A DNA stretch of 64,000 nt from Myxococcales bacterium (GCA_016703425.1 JADJCA010000007.1:1-64000); one strand, 5' to 3'. Numbered from the stretch's first letter, positions 45,203 through 54,686 are shown. Numbers and translations are program-made. Notes: generated by a model from the sequence alone, not told the origin.

Positions 45203-46930
45203 CTACTTCGGCTCGAGGAGCACGGGAAAGGCAACGATTCCATGGGGCGCGCCGGTGGCGCTTGCCGGGAAGTTTGGGTCGTGGGTGGGCGCCGAGGCTC
45301 GGAGACGTTCGCCCACGCAGCGGGCCACCGCCGCATCCCCGGCGTTGTCCGCCGAAGGCGCCGCGAGAGAGATCTTGCCCGTCGGCTGAAGAAAGAGGTT
45401 CACGACGACAAGCTCCTGGCCGCACCCCGGGCGGCACGCGCCGAGTCGGGGCGCCGCGGCGCGCGCGACGTCTTCGGTCCAACGGAGGTCGGCTTGGCCG
45501 ATGATCTTTGCTGCACCAACCTTCACCCCCGGCGAGGACGCGATGGCCAGGGGCAACGCGCCGGGGTGCCCGCACGGCGCTGTCCCGTGGGGCGCGCTCA
45601 ACGCTTCCTTTGCGCTCGGCGTCGGCGTCGGCGCGGGCGCCGCGACGGGACTCACGCGTGGCCCCTGGACGCGCCCCGCCGCGGGCGCCGTCGGGACCGC
45701 CGCCACCGTCGACGCCGGCGACACCTGCAGCGTTGGCGGAGCCACTGATGAGGGCGCTGCCGGGACGGCGGCCTCGGGCGCTGCCGCGCTCCGCGGTCCG
45801 CCAAAGAAGAACACGGCGACGAGGCCTCCGCCGAGAGCCAGCACCAAGCCGATGCCCAACGCCACGCTCGCGACGAGGCGCGCGGAAACGGCCGAGGGCG
45901 ATCGGCGTACGCTTTGAACCATCGGCGCCGGCGTGGGCCCCCACGTCGAAGGGGCGGCATGCGAAGGCGCGCCGAAAGCCGCGTGGCCCGTGGGCGGAGC
46001 GCTCGCGTGGGCCCCTGCGGCGTGCGGAAGCGAGCGTCCCGTGGGTGCGAAGGAGAGCGCCGCCGGGTCCTCCATCGCGTGGGTGAGCGCGCGGCTGAAC
46101 TCGTCGGCGCTGGCGAAACGCCGCGACGGCTCCGTCGCGAGCCCGTGCATGATGACCGCCTCGAGCGACGGCCAGAGGTGCGGCGCCACGGTGCGGAGCG
46201 AGGGCGGGGCGCTCGTTCTGACTGACACCACGTAGTCCTCGTAGGTGCGCGCGGCGTGCGGCATCGCCCCGCTGAGCATCTGATACAGCACGACGGCGAC
46301 GGAGTAGAGGTCGGCCCGCCCGTCGGCCTCGTGGGCCGCGCCGAGCTGCTCGGGCGCCATGTAGCCGGGCGTGCCGAGCGCCATGCCGGTGCGCGTTCGG
46401 TCCGCGTGATCCGAAGACGCCAGCGTCGCGTCGGTCGCGCGGCTGATGCCGAAGTCGATGAGCCGTGCCCGATCGGTGGGCCGCCCCGGCTCATGGGCGT
46501 TGGTCGACCACGCGTCCACGACGATGTTCGAGGGCTTGATGTCGCGATGCACGATGCCGCGCGCATGCACCGCCGCGAGGCCCGCGAGGACCTGCTGCGC
46601 GATGTTCACGGCGCGCGCCGGCGGCATCGGGGGCCCCATCAGGTGGCCGAGCGGCGCGCCGGCCGCGAGCTCCATGGCGACGAAGACCTGGCCGCCAGGC
46701 CCGAGGCCGCAGTCGAGGACCCGCACGACGTTCGGGTGAACGAAGCCCGCGAGGGCGCGCGCCTCGCGCAAGGTGCGCTCCGTCAGCGCGCCGGCCGGCG
46801 TGTGCAAGACCTTGAGCGCCACGATCTCGCCGGTATGCATGTGACGCGCTCGATAGACGCTTCCGAAGCCGCCGGTGCCGAGGACCTCAAGCGGCTGGTA
46901 GCGGTCGATGGGCTCGAGCGAGCTGAACAT
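45203..46930 (-). CDS. Membrane-anchored Hanks-type Ser/Thr protein kinase
   Basis: 575 residues. Kinase domain about 8-270: LGTGGFGSVYRA, VALK lysine, HRDIKPSN near 127, DFG near 158, APEQL. A Pro/Ala/His-rich linker leads to one membrane helix (about 353-377, VASVALGIGLVLALGGGLVAVFF) and an extracytoplasmic domain with Ala/Pro spacers and a compact C-terminus (LRWTEDVARAAAPRLGACRPGCG ... LFLQPTGKISL). It ends 110 bp after the IgGFc-like gene start. Divergent (110 bp) from a metallophosphatase. Third kinase in the window. Confidence 0.92.
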   Translation of the reverse strand: MFSSLEPIDRYQPLEVLGTGGFGSVYRARHMHTGEIVALKVLHTPAGALTERTLREARALAGFVHPNVVRVLDCGLGPGGQVFVAMELAAGAPLGHLMGPPMPPARAVNIAQQVLAGLAAVHARGIVHRDIKPSNIVVDAWSTNAHEPGRPTDRARLIDFGISRATDATLASSDHADRTRTGMALGTPGYMAPEQLGAAHEADGRADLYSVAVVLYQMLSGAMPHAARTYEDYVVSVRTSAPPSLRTVAPHLWPSLEAVIMHGLATEPSRRFASADEFSRALTHAMEDPAALSFAPTGRSLPHAAGAHASAPPTGHAAFGAPSHAAPSTWGPTPAPMVQSVRRSPSAVSARLVASVALGIGLVLALGGGLVAVFFFGGPRSAAAPEAAVPAAPSSVAPPTLQVSPASTVAAVPTAPAAGRVQGPRVSPVAAPAPTPTPSAKEALSAPHGTAPCGHPGALPLAIASSPGVKVGAAKIIGQADLRWTEDVARAAAPRLGACRPGCGQELVVVNLFLQPTGKISLAAPSADNAGDAAVARCVGERLRASAPTHDPNFPASATGAPHGIVAFPVLLEPK

Positions 46931-47040
46931 GGCGGGGGAACCTGGTCGGGGGACGAAGCGAGCGTCGCCACTTTCGACGAACGAGAGTACCTTTATCAGG
47001 CCTCTCCTCCCAGACTCGCAGGCTCGCAGACTCCTAGCCT

Positions 47041-48267
47041 ATGGCTCGCCCCTTCACGTTCGCCCACGTCTCGGACTTTCACGTTTCGACGTTTGGCGAC
47101 ACGGTGCACGATCGGCTCGGGCGACGAAGACGGAGCGCGCGGCAGGCCGACGTCAGCGACGCCCGATGGGAGACCGTCTGGTCTGAGGCGGGTTGGCGCG
47201 TGCTCCACGCCCGCGGCGCGCGCCCCGGCCGCCTCGCCCTCGTCGACCCAGAAGGCTACGCCCACCCGATCCCAACAGAGCGGGCCGAGGGCGCCGGCGC
47301 CTCCATCGACCCTGTCGAGCGAGCCGCGGCGCGCGCCTGCCGACTGGAAGGGCGCCGCGCGGTGACTCTCGCCGCGGCGCTACCAACGCCGGGAGCCCTC
47401 GACGTTCTCCTCGAGGCGACGCCCACCAACACCAACCTGAGGCTTATTCGCGCAGCGACCTTGGTCGACCAATCCGACGTCGACATGGTCCTCGCCACGG
47501 GCGATCTCACGGAAGACGGCGACGGCTACGAGCTCGTGGAGGCGGTCTTTCGACGCTTCCTCGAGGCGGGTCGCTTCGCCGCGATCCCCGGGAACCACGA
47601 TCTCTACCTCATGCCCTTTTCCGGCACGGCGCGCCCGAAACCGACGCACGCATCGAAGCGGGCGCGCTGGAACGAGTTCGCCGAGGGCCTCCGCCTAGAC
47701 GTGTCGACGAGCGGCGCCTGGGTGCGTCACATTCCCGAAGGGGACGCCGTCCTCGTGGGCCTCGACTCGTGCGCGAGGCCGCAGCGGCGCTTCTTTCGAC
47801 ACAACGGGGCCGTGGGCCCGACGCAGCTCGGCTTCCTCCGCGAACTCGCCAAGACCGACGCTTGGCGACGAGCGAGGCATCGACTGGTGGCCATTCATCA
47901 CCACGTCGTCTCGCTGCCCATGGGCGTGGGACGCCGCTCACCGCTCGAGCTCGGCATGCGCCTCGACGACGCGAAGGAGGCCGCAGAGGTCTTCGACGCG
48001 TGCGGCGTCACGCTCGTGATGCATGGCCACCGTCACATCAGCGAGGAGCGCATGCCGGCGAAGTCGAACTTCCGCATCCTCGCCTCCCCTTCCCTCACGC
48101 TCGGGTGCTTGAGCGGCGACGGGCCTTCGTTCTGGCGCGTCGAGCTTGGCGACCGGGTGCATGCGGAGCGCGTGCGCATTCCCATGGGCGCCGTTCCCAC
48201 GGCCGACGAGGACGACGACGCGGGCGCAAGCGAGACCGACGGCGACGACATGCTCCTGGACGAATAG
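47041..48267 (+). CDS. Calcineurin-like metallophosphoesterase
   Basis: 408 residues. Metal-binding motifs of the superfamily in order: VSDFHV (near 10), ATGDLTEDG (near 154), PGNHDLY (near 182), AIHHHVV (near 282) and MHGHRHIS (near 328). They are complete, so the enzyme should be active. An insertion of about 100 residues (about 25-135) lies between the first two motifs and is unlike typical members. The tail is very acidic (DEDDDAGASETDGDD). No signal peptide. Substrate class (cyclic nucleotide, phospholipid, nucleic acid) cannot be told. Divergent from a kinase, convergent with the PLD gene (16 bp). Confidence 0.9.
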   Translation: MARPFTFAHVSDFHVSTFGDTVHDRLGRRRRSARQADVSDARWETVWSEAGWRVLHARGARPGRLALVDPEGYAHPIPTERAEGAGASIDPVERAAARACRLEGRRAVTLAAALPTPGALDVLLEATPTNTNLRLIRAATLVDQSDVDMVLATGDLTEDGDGYELVEAVFRRFLEAGRFAAIPGNHDLYLMPFSGTARPKPTHASKRARWNEFAEGLRLDVSTSGAWVRHIPEGDAVLVGLDSCARPQRRFFRHNGAVGPTQLGFLRELAKTDAWRRARHRLVAIHHHVVSLPMGVGRRSPLELGMRLDDAKEAAEVFDACGVTLVMHGHRHISEERMPAKSNFRILASPSLTLGCLSGDGPSFWRVELGDRVHAERVRIPMGAVPTADEDDDAGASETDGDDMLLDE

Positions 48268-48283
48268 GGCGCGTCGCTCGCGG

Positions 48284-48934
48284 CTACTTTCCCTGCCTGC
48301 CGAGCGTATCGATGGGCCTGGGACAGACGCCGCGGAGGCGGCACCCTTTGCACTCGCGGCCGCTCCAAATGGCGTCAAACCGCGCCTGCGCGCGATCGAG
48401 CAGTACGTCATCGTCGGTGACGATGCCCATCTCGAAGTTGCGACGGCCGTCACCTTTTGCGCCCAGGCCGGCGCCCGTGAAGTTCGCGCTGCCCAAGTAG
48501 AGGTGTCGCCCGTCGATGGCCACGAGCTTCAGGTGGACGCGCGGGCACATGCGCATCCAGTCGCTCTTCCTGCGAAGGAGCGTCGATTGCCGCGCGAGCT
48601 CCGCGCGAAAGGGCCTCGACGGCGGCGCGCCGTGCAGGAACCGAAGCTCTACGCCACGCCGAACGAGCCCCGCGAGGGTGTCGAGCATGGAGACGTAGCT
48701 TCCGCGGGCGCGCGCACGGGTCCCGACGGGGGCTTCGACGCGCATCTCTTTGACGTTGGCCGTCGCGATCCAAAGCGAGTGTTCAGCCTTCGCGACGAGC
48801 TCGGTGACGAGGTGGGTGTAGTGCTCCGCGTCGGCGAGCATTCGAACGCGGACGCTGCGCAGCGGGCCCGAGGTCGGCGCGGCGACGGCGGGGCGCCGGG
48901 CAGCCACCTTCGCTGCGGGTCTGCGCGAGGCCAT
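48284..48934 (-). CDS. Phospholipase D-like (HKD) protein with single HKD motif
   Basis: 216 residues from ATG 48934. PLD-superfamily pattern: SLWIATANVKEMRV-like first strand and one HKD motif HLKLVAIDGRHLYLGSANFTG (His near 143, with the Lys, later Asp and SANFT in place). The second HKD is absent, so activity would need a dimer, as in Nuc and BfiI-type proteins. The C-terminus holds a Cys cluster CKGCRLRGVC that could bind zinc. The basic N-terminus (RRPAAKVAARR) lacks a hydrophobic core, so it is cytosolic, perhaps a nuclease. Divergent (46 bp) from the TrmH gene. Confidence 0.82.
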   Translation of the reverse strand: MASRRPAAKVAARRPAVAAPTSGPLRSVRVRMLADAEHYTHLVTELVAKAEHSLWIATANVKEMRVEAPVGTRARARGSYVSMLDTLAGLVRRGVELRFLHGAPPSRPFRAELARQSTLLRRKSDWMRMCPRVHLKLVAIDGRHLYLGSANFTGAGLGAKGDGRRNFEMGIVTDDDVLLDRAQARFDAIWSGRECKGCRLRGVCPRPIDTLGRQGK

Positions 48935-48980
48935 GACGGCATTGGTACCACGCCTTGCTCGGAGCGGGACGCGCTCGGCT

Positions 48981-49811
48981 ATGCTGCGGCGCGTGCCGCT
49001 CGTGCCCATCGCCCGCGCCGACGACCCGCGCGTCTCGGGCTACGCGGGAATCCGCGACCGCGATCTCCGCGCCGACCACGACCAATTCATCGTGGAAGGG
49101 GAGGTCGTCGTCCGCATGCTCCTCTCGCCTGCGAGCCGCTTCCGAGTTCGCTCGCTGTTCTTGGAGGAGCGACGCGCCGAGAAGCTCGAGGACGCGCTCG
49201 CGCGACTCCCCGACGACGTCCCCGTCTACGTCGCGCCCCAATCGCTGATGGACGGCCTCGTGGGGTTCCCCATCCACCGAGGCGTCTTGGCGTTGGCCGA
49301 CCGCAGAGTCGCGACCGTCGCCGACGCGCTGCCGGTCGACGGCGGTGAAAACGCCCTGGCCGTTGGACTCCTCGGCGTCGTCAACCACGACAACGTCGGC
49401 GGCATCTTTCGCAGCGCCGCCGCCTTCGGCGCGAGAGCCGTGCTCCTCGACCCCGTCACCTGCGATCCGCTCTACCGCAAGGCCGTGCGCGTGTCCGTGG
49501 GCGGGAGCCTCGTCGTTCCCTTCGCCCGGGCGGCGTCAGAAGACGCGCTCCTCGATGCCTTCGCCGAACGCGGCTTCGAGCTTTTGGCGCTGTCGGCCGA
49601 CGGGGCCTCGGACATCGACGAGCTCGCCGGGGCGCGGCGCGTGGCGCTGCTCATCGGCGCTGAGGGGCCGGGGCTGTCGCCATCGGTCCTTCGGCGCGCG
49701 AAGGGTGTTCGCATTCCCATGCAGCGGACGCTCGACTCGCTCAACGCGTCGGTCGCGTGCGGCATCGCGCTTTTCTCCGTGGCGCGCGCCCTTGGGAAGG
49801 CAGGCCGGTAG
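48981..49811 (+). CDS. TrmH/SpoU-family RNA 2'-O-methyltransferase
   Basis: 276 residues from ATG 48981 (GTG 48993 possible). The N-terminal substrate-binding part contains FIVEGEVVVRMLL and PQSLMDGLVGFPIHRGVLA, as in RlmB/TrmH-type enzymes. The knotted SPOUT domain follows: GVVNHDNVGGIFRSAAAFGARAVLLDP (motif 1), LLIGAEGPGLSPSV (motif 2) and IPMQRTLDSLNASVACGIALF (motif 3). It methylates ribose 2'-OH groups of tRNA or rRNA, with SAM. The exact target is unclear. Cytosolic. A 72-bp gap separates it from the cyclase. Confidence 0.9.
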   Translation: MLRRVPLVPIARADDPRVSGYAGIRDRDLRADHDQFIVEGEVVVRMLLSPASRFRVRSLFLEERRAEKLEDALARLPDDVPVYVAPQSLMDGLVGFPIHRGVLALADRRVATVADALPVDGGENALAVGLLGVVNHDNVGGIFRSAAAFGARAVLLDPVTCDPLYRKAVRVSVGGSLVVPFARAASEDALLDAFAERGFELLALSADGASDIDELAGARRVALLIGAEGPGLSPSVLRRAKGVRIPMQRTLDSLNASVACGIALFSVARALGKAGR

Positions 49812-49883
49812 ATTGCGGAGCGACCGCCCTACGCGGGGCAGCGCGAACCGGCAAAGACCCTCGATTTCTGGCATCATCGGCCG

Positions 49884-51521
49884 ATGCCCGTCCGGACCTA
49901 CGAAGCCACCTCTGTGCTGCCGACCGAGACGCGGAAGCTCGTCCTTCTTCTCGAGCTTCGCGAAGCCATCGACGTCGCCATCGAAGAGGGCATGACGCGG
50001 CGCGAGAGCCTCGGCGAGGTTCTGTCGCGCATGTTGCCCGCGGTCTGCGCGAAGGCCGGCGCCGTCGGTGCCTTCGTGGAGAGCTACGGCGAAGACCTGG
50101 AGCCTCACGTCTTCGAGTGGCCCGTGGGGCTCGTGATTCCAGAGCGCGCCGAGGTCTTCGCTCGAACGCGCGAAGAGCGGCGCGAGCGCGCCCATGGTGA
50201 CAGCGACACGCAGGTCGTCGTCGCGCAACACCTCGACGTCGCCGGCACATGGTTCGGCTCCGCCGGCTTCGTCTTCGCGAAAGGCAGCCCCATCGCCAGC
50301 GACCTGGACCACGCCTTCGGCCTGCTCAACGCGCTCGCCGAGGTCCTCGACAATTTTCTCTACACGATCCGCGCGGCGCGCGAGCGGCACAACATCATGA
50401 TGGATCTCGCGCAGGCGCTCCGGCACCGCGTGCTCGGAGAGGGGCTTGCGCTCGCCATATCGATCCTCCACCGAGCCACGCCGCTCGACCGCACGCTCCT
50501 CGTGTTCTTGGCCGAGGAGCAGGCGAGCTCGATGCTTCACGTTCAGGTCTACGAAGGCGACAAGCGCATCCTCGACACGATGGACGAGACGACGGCGCGC
50601 GGCGACGTGCACGAGCTGCGGCGCCTGGGCCTCAGCTTCTTGCGCGAAGGCAACCGCGACATCCTCGCTCGCTTCGGCATGAAGGACGCCCAAGAAGAGG
50701 TCCTCATCAACGGCGTGACGAAGAGCGTCATCGTGGGCAAGGTGGTCGTCGCGTCGGGACGCGGGGCCTTCAACACCTACGATCGCGAGATCCTTGGTGG
50801 CTTCGCCGGCTTCATCCGTCAGCGCGTCGTCGACTTCAACAAGGAGTGGCGACGCCTCGCCGCCGCCTTCCGTCCTGACGACGTCTCCCGCCTCATCGGC
50901 ACCGACGACTACGAGCAGCGCTACCTCTCGCCGCGGGAGGCCGAGGTCGCCATTCTCTACGTCGACATCGCGGGCTTCACGAAGCTGTCGGAAGAGACGC
51001 TCAAGACCCCGGCCGCGGTGGCTGAGCTCGTCGAGGTCTGGAGCCGCGACGCCGTCGAGCTGGTGTGGGCCCACGGCGGCGTCTTCGACAAGATGATCGG
51101 CGACTGCGTGCTCGCGCTCTTTGGGCCGCCGTTCTATGACGCGACCCCTGAGGAGCGGTTGGCGGCGGCGCTTCGCTGCGCCAAAGACATCCGCGCCATG
51201 ACGCAGAAGCTCCCCGATCGCCCCGCCTTCGCGCACCTCAAGGAGCAAGGCGTGGCGGTGTCGACGGGCGTGAACCTCGCGCCGCTCTTCGTCGGCGCCT
51301 TTGGTCCCAACGCCAACTTCACGGGCTTCTCCAGCGGGATGAACAACACCGCGCGGCTCCAAGGCTGCGCGAAGCGCGATCAGATCCTGGTCATGAACGA
51401 CGCCGTCGCGCGGCTCGGCGACGCAGCGAAGCCTGGCGGCGAGTTCGCCTTCGGCGACGTGCAGTCGGCCTCCGTGAAGAACGTGGCGATGCCGCTCCAG
51501 TTCCGGGACCTCTTGGGTTGA
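49884..51521 (+). CDS. GAF-like/class III adenylate cyclase
   Basis: 545 residues. N-terminal part (about 30-330) reads as two GAF-type ligand-binding regions with helical linkers (AVCAKAGAVGAFVESYG; ATPLDRTLLVFLAEEQ ... GDKRILDTMD). The C-terminal class III nucleotidyl cyclase domain (about 352-532) has both metal-binding Asp: YVDIAGFTKLSE (near 359) and GGVFDKMIGDCVLALFG (near 406), then STGVNLAPLFVGAFG and NNTARLQG. It should make cAMP or cGMP. No membrane segment is visible, so it is soluble. Its stop overlaps the TTG start of the next gene. Confidence 0.9.
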   Translation: MPVRTYEATSVLPTETRKLVLLLELREAIDVAIEEGMTRRESLGEVLSRMLPAVCAKAGAVGAFVESYGEDLEPHVFEWPVGLVIPERAEVFARTREERRERAHGDSDTQVVVAQHLDVAGTWFGSAGFVFAKGSPIASDLDHAFGLLNALAEVLDNFLYTIRAARERHNIMMDLAQALRHRVLGEGLALAISILHRATPLDRTLLVFLAEEQASSMLHVQVYEGDKRILDTMDETTARGDVHELRRLGLSFLREGNRDILARFGMKDAQEEVLINGVTKSVIVGKVVVASGRGAFNTYDREILGGFAGFIRQRVVDFNKEWRRLAAAFRPDDVSRLIGTDDYEQRYLSPREAEVAILYVDIAGFTKLSEETLKTPAAVAELVEVWSRDAVELVWAHGGVFDKMIGDCVLALFGPPFYDATPEERLAAALRCAKDIRAMTQKLPDRPAFAHLKEQGVAVSTGVNLAPLFVGAFGPNANFTGFSSGMNNTARLQGCAKRDQILVMNDAVARLGDAAKPGGEFAFGDVQSASVKNVAMPLQFRDLLG

Positions 51522-52141
51522 GCCGAGCTCCGTCGCGCATCTACCTCGTTCGCCACGGCCAGACCTCCTGGAACGCCGAGGGCCGCGCGCAGGGTCACAC
51601 CGACATCCCGCTCGACGAGACGGGCACGAGGCAAGCCGAACGCGTGGCGGAGGCGCTCGGCACCGCCGGTGCCACGTCGGTTTGGAGCAGCGATCTTTCG
51701 CGCAGCCACGCGACGGCATCGGCCGTGGCTCGCAGCGGCTCGCTCCCGCTCCGCGTCTTTCCGGCGCTGCGCGAACGTTGTTTCGGCGACTGGGAGGGGC
51801 AGCCCTTGGCCGAGCTGCGCCGAAGGCTCGACGCCGAAGCAAGAGACCGCGGCGTGGCGGCGTCGTTGGTACGGCCACCGGGCGGCGAGTCGCTCGCCGA
51901 CGCCTGGGCGCGCGTTGAACCGGTGGCCGCGACGCTGACCCAGGAGTCGGTGGAAGGCGCGAGCGTCGTCGTCGTCTCCCACGGCGCCATTTCGTCCCTG
52001 CTGCTCGCGCAGTTGATTCACGGAACGCTCGAGACGGCGCGCAGCTTTCGGCCGCAAAACGCCTCGATCACCGTGCTTGAGCGCCGCGAAGGCGGGGGCC
52101 TCCGGCTCGTCCGCTACGACGACGTGACGCACCTGTCGTGA
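51518..52141 (+). CDS. Histidine-phosphatase family protein (phosphoglycerate mutase-like)
   Basis: 207 residues from TTG 51518, which overlaps the cyclase stop. Phospho-His motif VRHGQTSWNAEGRAQGHTDIPL near residue 10 seen as RHGQT, then Glu in RERCFGDWEG and the second His in VVVSHGAIS. This is the histidine phosphatase superfamily; members include CobC, PhoE and phosphoglycerate mutases. Without the extended mutase insert, a broad-specificity phosphatase is the simpler reading. Cytosolic. Its stop overlaps the next GTG start by 4 bp. Confidence 0.88.
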   Translation: MSRAPSRIYLVRHGQTSWNAEGRAQGHTDIPLDETGTRQAERVAEALGTAGATSVWSSDLSRSHATASAVARSGSLPLRVFPALRERCFGDWEGQPLAELRRRLDAEARDRGVAASLVRPPGGESLADAWARVEPVAATLTQESVEGASVVVVSHGAISSLLLAQLIHGTLETARSFRPQNASITVLERREGGGLRLVRYDDVTHLS

Positions 52142-53076
52142 TAAGCTCCGGCTCCTTCGTGCGCTCCCTTCGCGTCATCACCTTCGCGGTCCTCGTGGGC
52201 ACGTCGCCGGGCCTCCTTCTGCCGAACGTCGCCTTGGCGGCGCCGCAGAAGGCGGGCGCTGCGGCCGCCCCCGCAGCCTCGGGCGATCTGGTCACTCGCG
52301 GACGCACGCTCTTCGACGATCAGAAGTACGAAGAGTCGATTCAGGTGCTGTCGGGCGCGTTGGTGCGACCCGGCAACGACCGCGACACGCAGATTGAGAT
52401 CCATCGCCTGCTCGCGTTCAACTACATCACCCTCGGCCGCAAAGACGAGGCGGAGAGCGCCATTCGCGGCCTCCTGGTCGTCGACCCCACCTACGCGCTC
52501 CCCAAGAAGGAGTCGCCGCGCTTTCGTGACGTCTTCACCGCCGTTCGCGCGGCATGGGAAGCGGAGGGCCGGCCCGGCCTCCCAACCGACGCGCCGACGC
52601 CAACGCCCATCAGCTTGCACCACACGCCGCGCTCCGAGGTCGAGGCGGGCACGCTCTTGCCAGTGACCATTCGCATCGAAGACGACGGCGAACGCGTCAA
52701 GGAGGTCCGCGTCTACTACCGGACCGGCGCCACGGGAGGCTTTCAAGAGCTCACGGCCGAGCTCCGCGGCAAGACCGCGCGGGCGCTCGTCCCGGGCCCC
52801 GCCGTGCAGCCGCCGTCGCTCGACTACTTCGTCACGGCCCTCGACGCCGAAGGCAAACCGGTGGCGACACGCGGCGACGAGACGGGTCCGCTGCGCGTCG
52901 TCGTCCCCGAGGCCAGCAAGGGGTGGGTCCTCCCGGTCGCCATCGGCGGCGGCGTCTTGGCCATCGGCGCTCTCTTCGGCGGGCTCGCTCTCGCGGGCGT
53001 CTTCAAAAAGTCGCCGTTCGGCGCGCCCTCGCCTCCCTCCCGCGACGCTGTCGTGAGCGTCACCATCCGCGAGTAA
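52138..53076 (+). CDS. Exported TPR-like protein with C-terminal membrane helix
   Basis: 312 residues from GTG 52138. Signal peptide cut near VALAAPQ. TPR-like region (about 50-140: RGRTLFDDQKYEESIQVLSGAL, LLAFNYITLGRKDEAESAIRGLLVVDPTYALPKKESP), a beta-rich domain (about 155-250: LLPVTIRIEDDGERVKEVRVYYRTG, plus PPSLDYFVTALDAEGK), then one membrane helix (about 261-286). The beta part resembles Ig-like surface repeats. It is coupled on both sides by short gaps. No family recognised, but the layout parallels the protein at 32768. Confidence 0.8.
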   Translation: MISSGSFVRSLRVITFAVLVGTSPGLLLPNVALAAPQKAGAAAAPAASGDLVTRGRTLFDDQKYEESIQVLSGALVRPGNDRDTQIEIHRLLAFNYITLGRKDEAESAIRGLLVVDPTYALPKKESPRFRDVFTAVRAAWEAEGRPGLPTDAPTPTPISLHHTPRSEVEAGTLLPVTIRIEDDGERVKEVRVYYRTGATGGFQELTAELRGKTARALVPGPAVQPPSLDYFVTALDAEGKPVATRGDETGPLRVVVPEASKGWVLPVAIGGGVLAIGALFGGLALAGVFKKSPFGAPSPPSRDAVVSVTIRE

Positions 53077-53079
53077 CCC

Positions 53080-53949
53080 ATGACCGGCCCGAGCGCCCGC
53101 CCCGTCTTCCCCTTCCTTCACATCGACGTCGACGCCGCCGCCGCCGACGAGGCGAGCGCGCTGCTCTTCGAGCTCGGTGCGCTCGGCGTCGAAGAGCGCG
53201 ACGCTTCGACGCTCGTCAAGGGCGCCGCGGCGGACACGACGACGCTCGTCGCAAGCTTCGGCGACCGCGCGGCCGCCGACCTCGCGTTGGCCGCCATCGA
53301 CGAGTCGCTGAACCCACGCATCGAGGAGATCGTTGGCGACGAGTGGCGCGACGAGTGGAAGAAGCACTTCAAGCCGTTCGCGCTGTGTGACGACGTGGTG
53401 GTCAGGCCGCCGTGGGAGGCTTACGAGGGTCCGCACGTCCCGCACGTCCTTGAGCTCGAGCCGGGCCGCGCCTTCGGCACCGGCCTTCACGAGACGACGT
53501 CGCTCGTGGCCACGATCCTCGCCAAGCGGCGCGCCGAGGTCTCCGGCCACCCGCTCCTCGACGTCGGGTGCGGTAGCGGAATCCTCGCCATCGTGGGGCT
53601 CGTCTTTGGCGCCAAGAGCGCGAGGGCCATCGACAACGATCCCGACGTGATCCCCGTGGCGAAAGAGAACGCTGAGCGCAACGGCCTCTCCGACAAGCTC
53701 ACCGCCGACACGACGTCCGTCGAAGCCATTCATGAACTTTACCCCGTGGTCGTCGCCAACATCGAAGCCGACGTGCTCATTCGCCTCGCGCCGGCGCTGC
53801 TGCGCGTGACGGCGAGCGGTGGTCTGCTCGTCTTGTCGGGCATCCTCGTTCCGCAAGCCGACCGTGTGCGCGCGGCGTTCCCGTCGCTCACGCTCGAAGA
53901 GGGCCCGGTCAAGGGCGAGTGGACGGCCCTCGCGTTTCGAAAGAAATGA
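53080..53949 (+). CDS. prmA: Ribosomal protein L11 methyltransferase
   Basis: 289 residues from ATG 53080, 3 bp after the previous stop. N-terminal L11-recognition segment (EASALLFELGALGVEERD), the linker EEIVGDEWRDEWKKHFKPF, conserved AFGTGLHETTSL, and the SAM-binding LLDVGCGSGILAI (near 161) followed by NIEADVLIRLAP. These are the family marks of PrmA, which trimethylates ribosomal protein L11. The enzyme is housekeeping but rarely essential. It overlaps rsmE by 4 bp, a common pairing in bacteria. Confidence 0.95.
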   Translation: MTGPSARPVFPFLHIDVDAAAADEASALLFELGALGVEERDASTLVKGAAADTTTLVASFGDRAAADLALAAIDESLNPRIEEIVGDEWRDEWKKHFKPFALCDDVVVRPPWEAYEGPHVPHVLELEPGRAFGTGLHETTSLVATILAKRRAEVSGHPLLDVGCGSGILAIVGLVFGAKSARAIDNDPDVIPVAKENAERNGLSDKLTADTTSVEAIHELYPVVVANIEADVLIRLAPALLRVTASGGLLVLSGILVPQADRVRAAFPSLTLEEGPVKGEWTALAFRKK

Positions 53950-54686
53950 CCCTGCGCGTCCCCGTCGTCGGCCTCGCCGAGGGGCGTTCGCGACCGACGC
54001 CGGAGCTGCTGCGCTACGTCAAGGACGTGCACCGGACGAGACCGGAGGCCGTGTTCACGGTCTTCGATCCTGCGCGCGCCGTCGAGGCCGACGCCACGCT
54101 CGCAGCCGACGGGCGAGAGGCCTGGCTCGTGGTGGGCGCGCTTCGGCCCGCCGCCGTCCGAGGGCGAGTGCCGCTGGTGCTCGTGCAGGGCCTCGCCAAG
54201 GGCGATAAGTGCGACGCCATCGTGCGAGACGCGGCGGAACTTGGCGCGAGCGAAGTTCGCTTCGTCGTCACCGCGCGCAGCGTCGCGAAGCCCGATGACG
54301 CCCGCAGCAAGGCGCGCCTCGACCGGTGGCGGCGGATCGCCATCGAGGCGGCTCGCCAAGCGACCCGCGGCGACGCACCGCGCGTCGAGTTGCACGGGGG
54401 CCTCGGCGACGCGCTCGAGGCCTTGACCGAGGGCAGCGCGCGCTTCGTGCTCGATCCGGCCGCCCCGCGCCGCCTCGGCGGCGACCTCTCGCGCATCCTG
54501 TCAGAGGGCGCGCCCGACAGCGGCATCGCCCTCGCCGCCGGGCCCGAAGGCGGCCTCGACGAGGGCGAGCTCCAGCTCTTCGAGCAACACGGCTTCCAAA
54601 GGCGCGCGATTGGTCCCTTCGTCTTGCGAACGGAGACCGTCGCGGCAGCCATCTTGGGCGCCGTTCGCGTGCTCGCGCGAGACTGA
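53946..54686 (+). CDS. rsmE: 16S rRNA (uracil-1498-N3)-methyltransferase
   Basis: 246 residues from ATG 53946 (ATGA overlap with prmA). N-terminal PUA-like part, LVLVQGLAKGDKCDAIVRDAAELGASEVRFVVTARSV, RWRRIAIEAARQATRGDAPRV, the knot segment ALAAGPEGGLDEGE (near 197) and the C-terminal PFVLRTETVAAAILG. These are the SPOUT-fold signatures of RsmE, which methylates N3 of U1498 in 16S rRNA. The PUA part seems shorter than usual. A 74-bp gap follows, the widest in this run, so a new promoter may lie there. Confidence 0.94.
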   Translation: MTLRVPVVGLAEGRSRPTPELLRYVKDVHRTRPEAVFTVFDPARAVEADATLAADGREAWLVVGALRPAAVRGRVPLVLVQGLAKGDKCDAIVRDAAELGASEVRFVVTARSVAKPDDARSKARLDRWRRIAIEAARQATRGDAPRVELHGGLGDALEALTEGSARFVLDPAAPRRLGGDLSRILSEGAPDSGIALAAGPEGGLDEGELQLFEQHGFQRRAIGPFVLRTETVAAAILGAVRVLARD

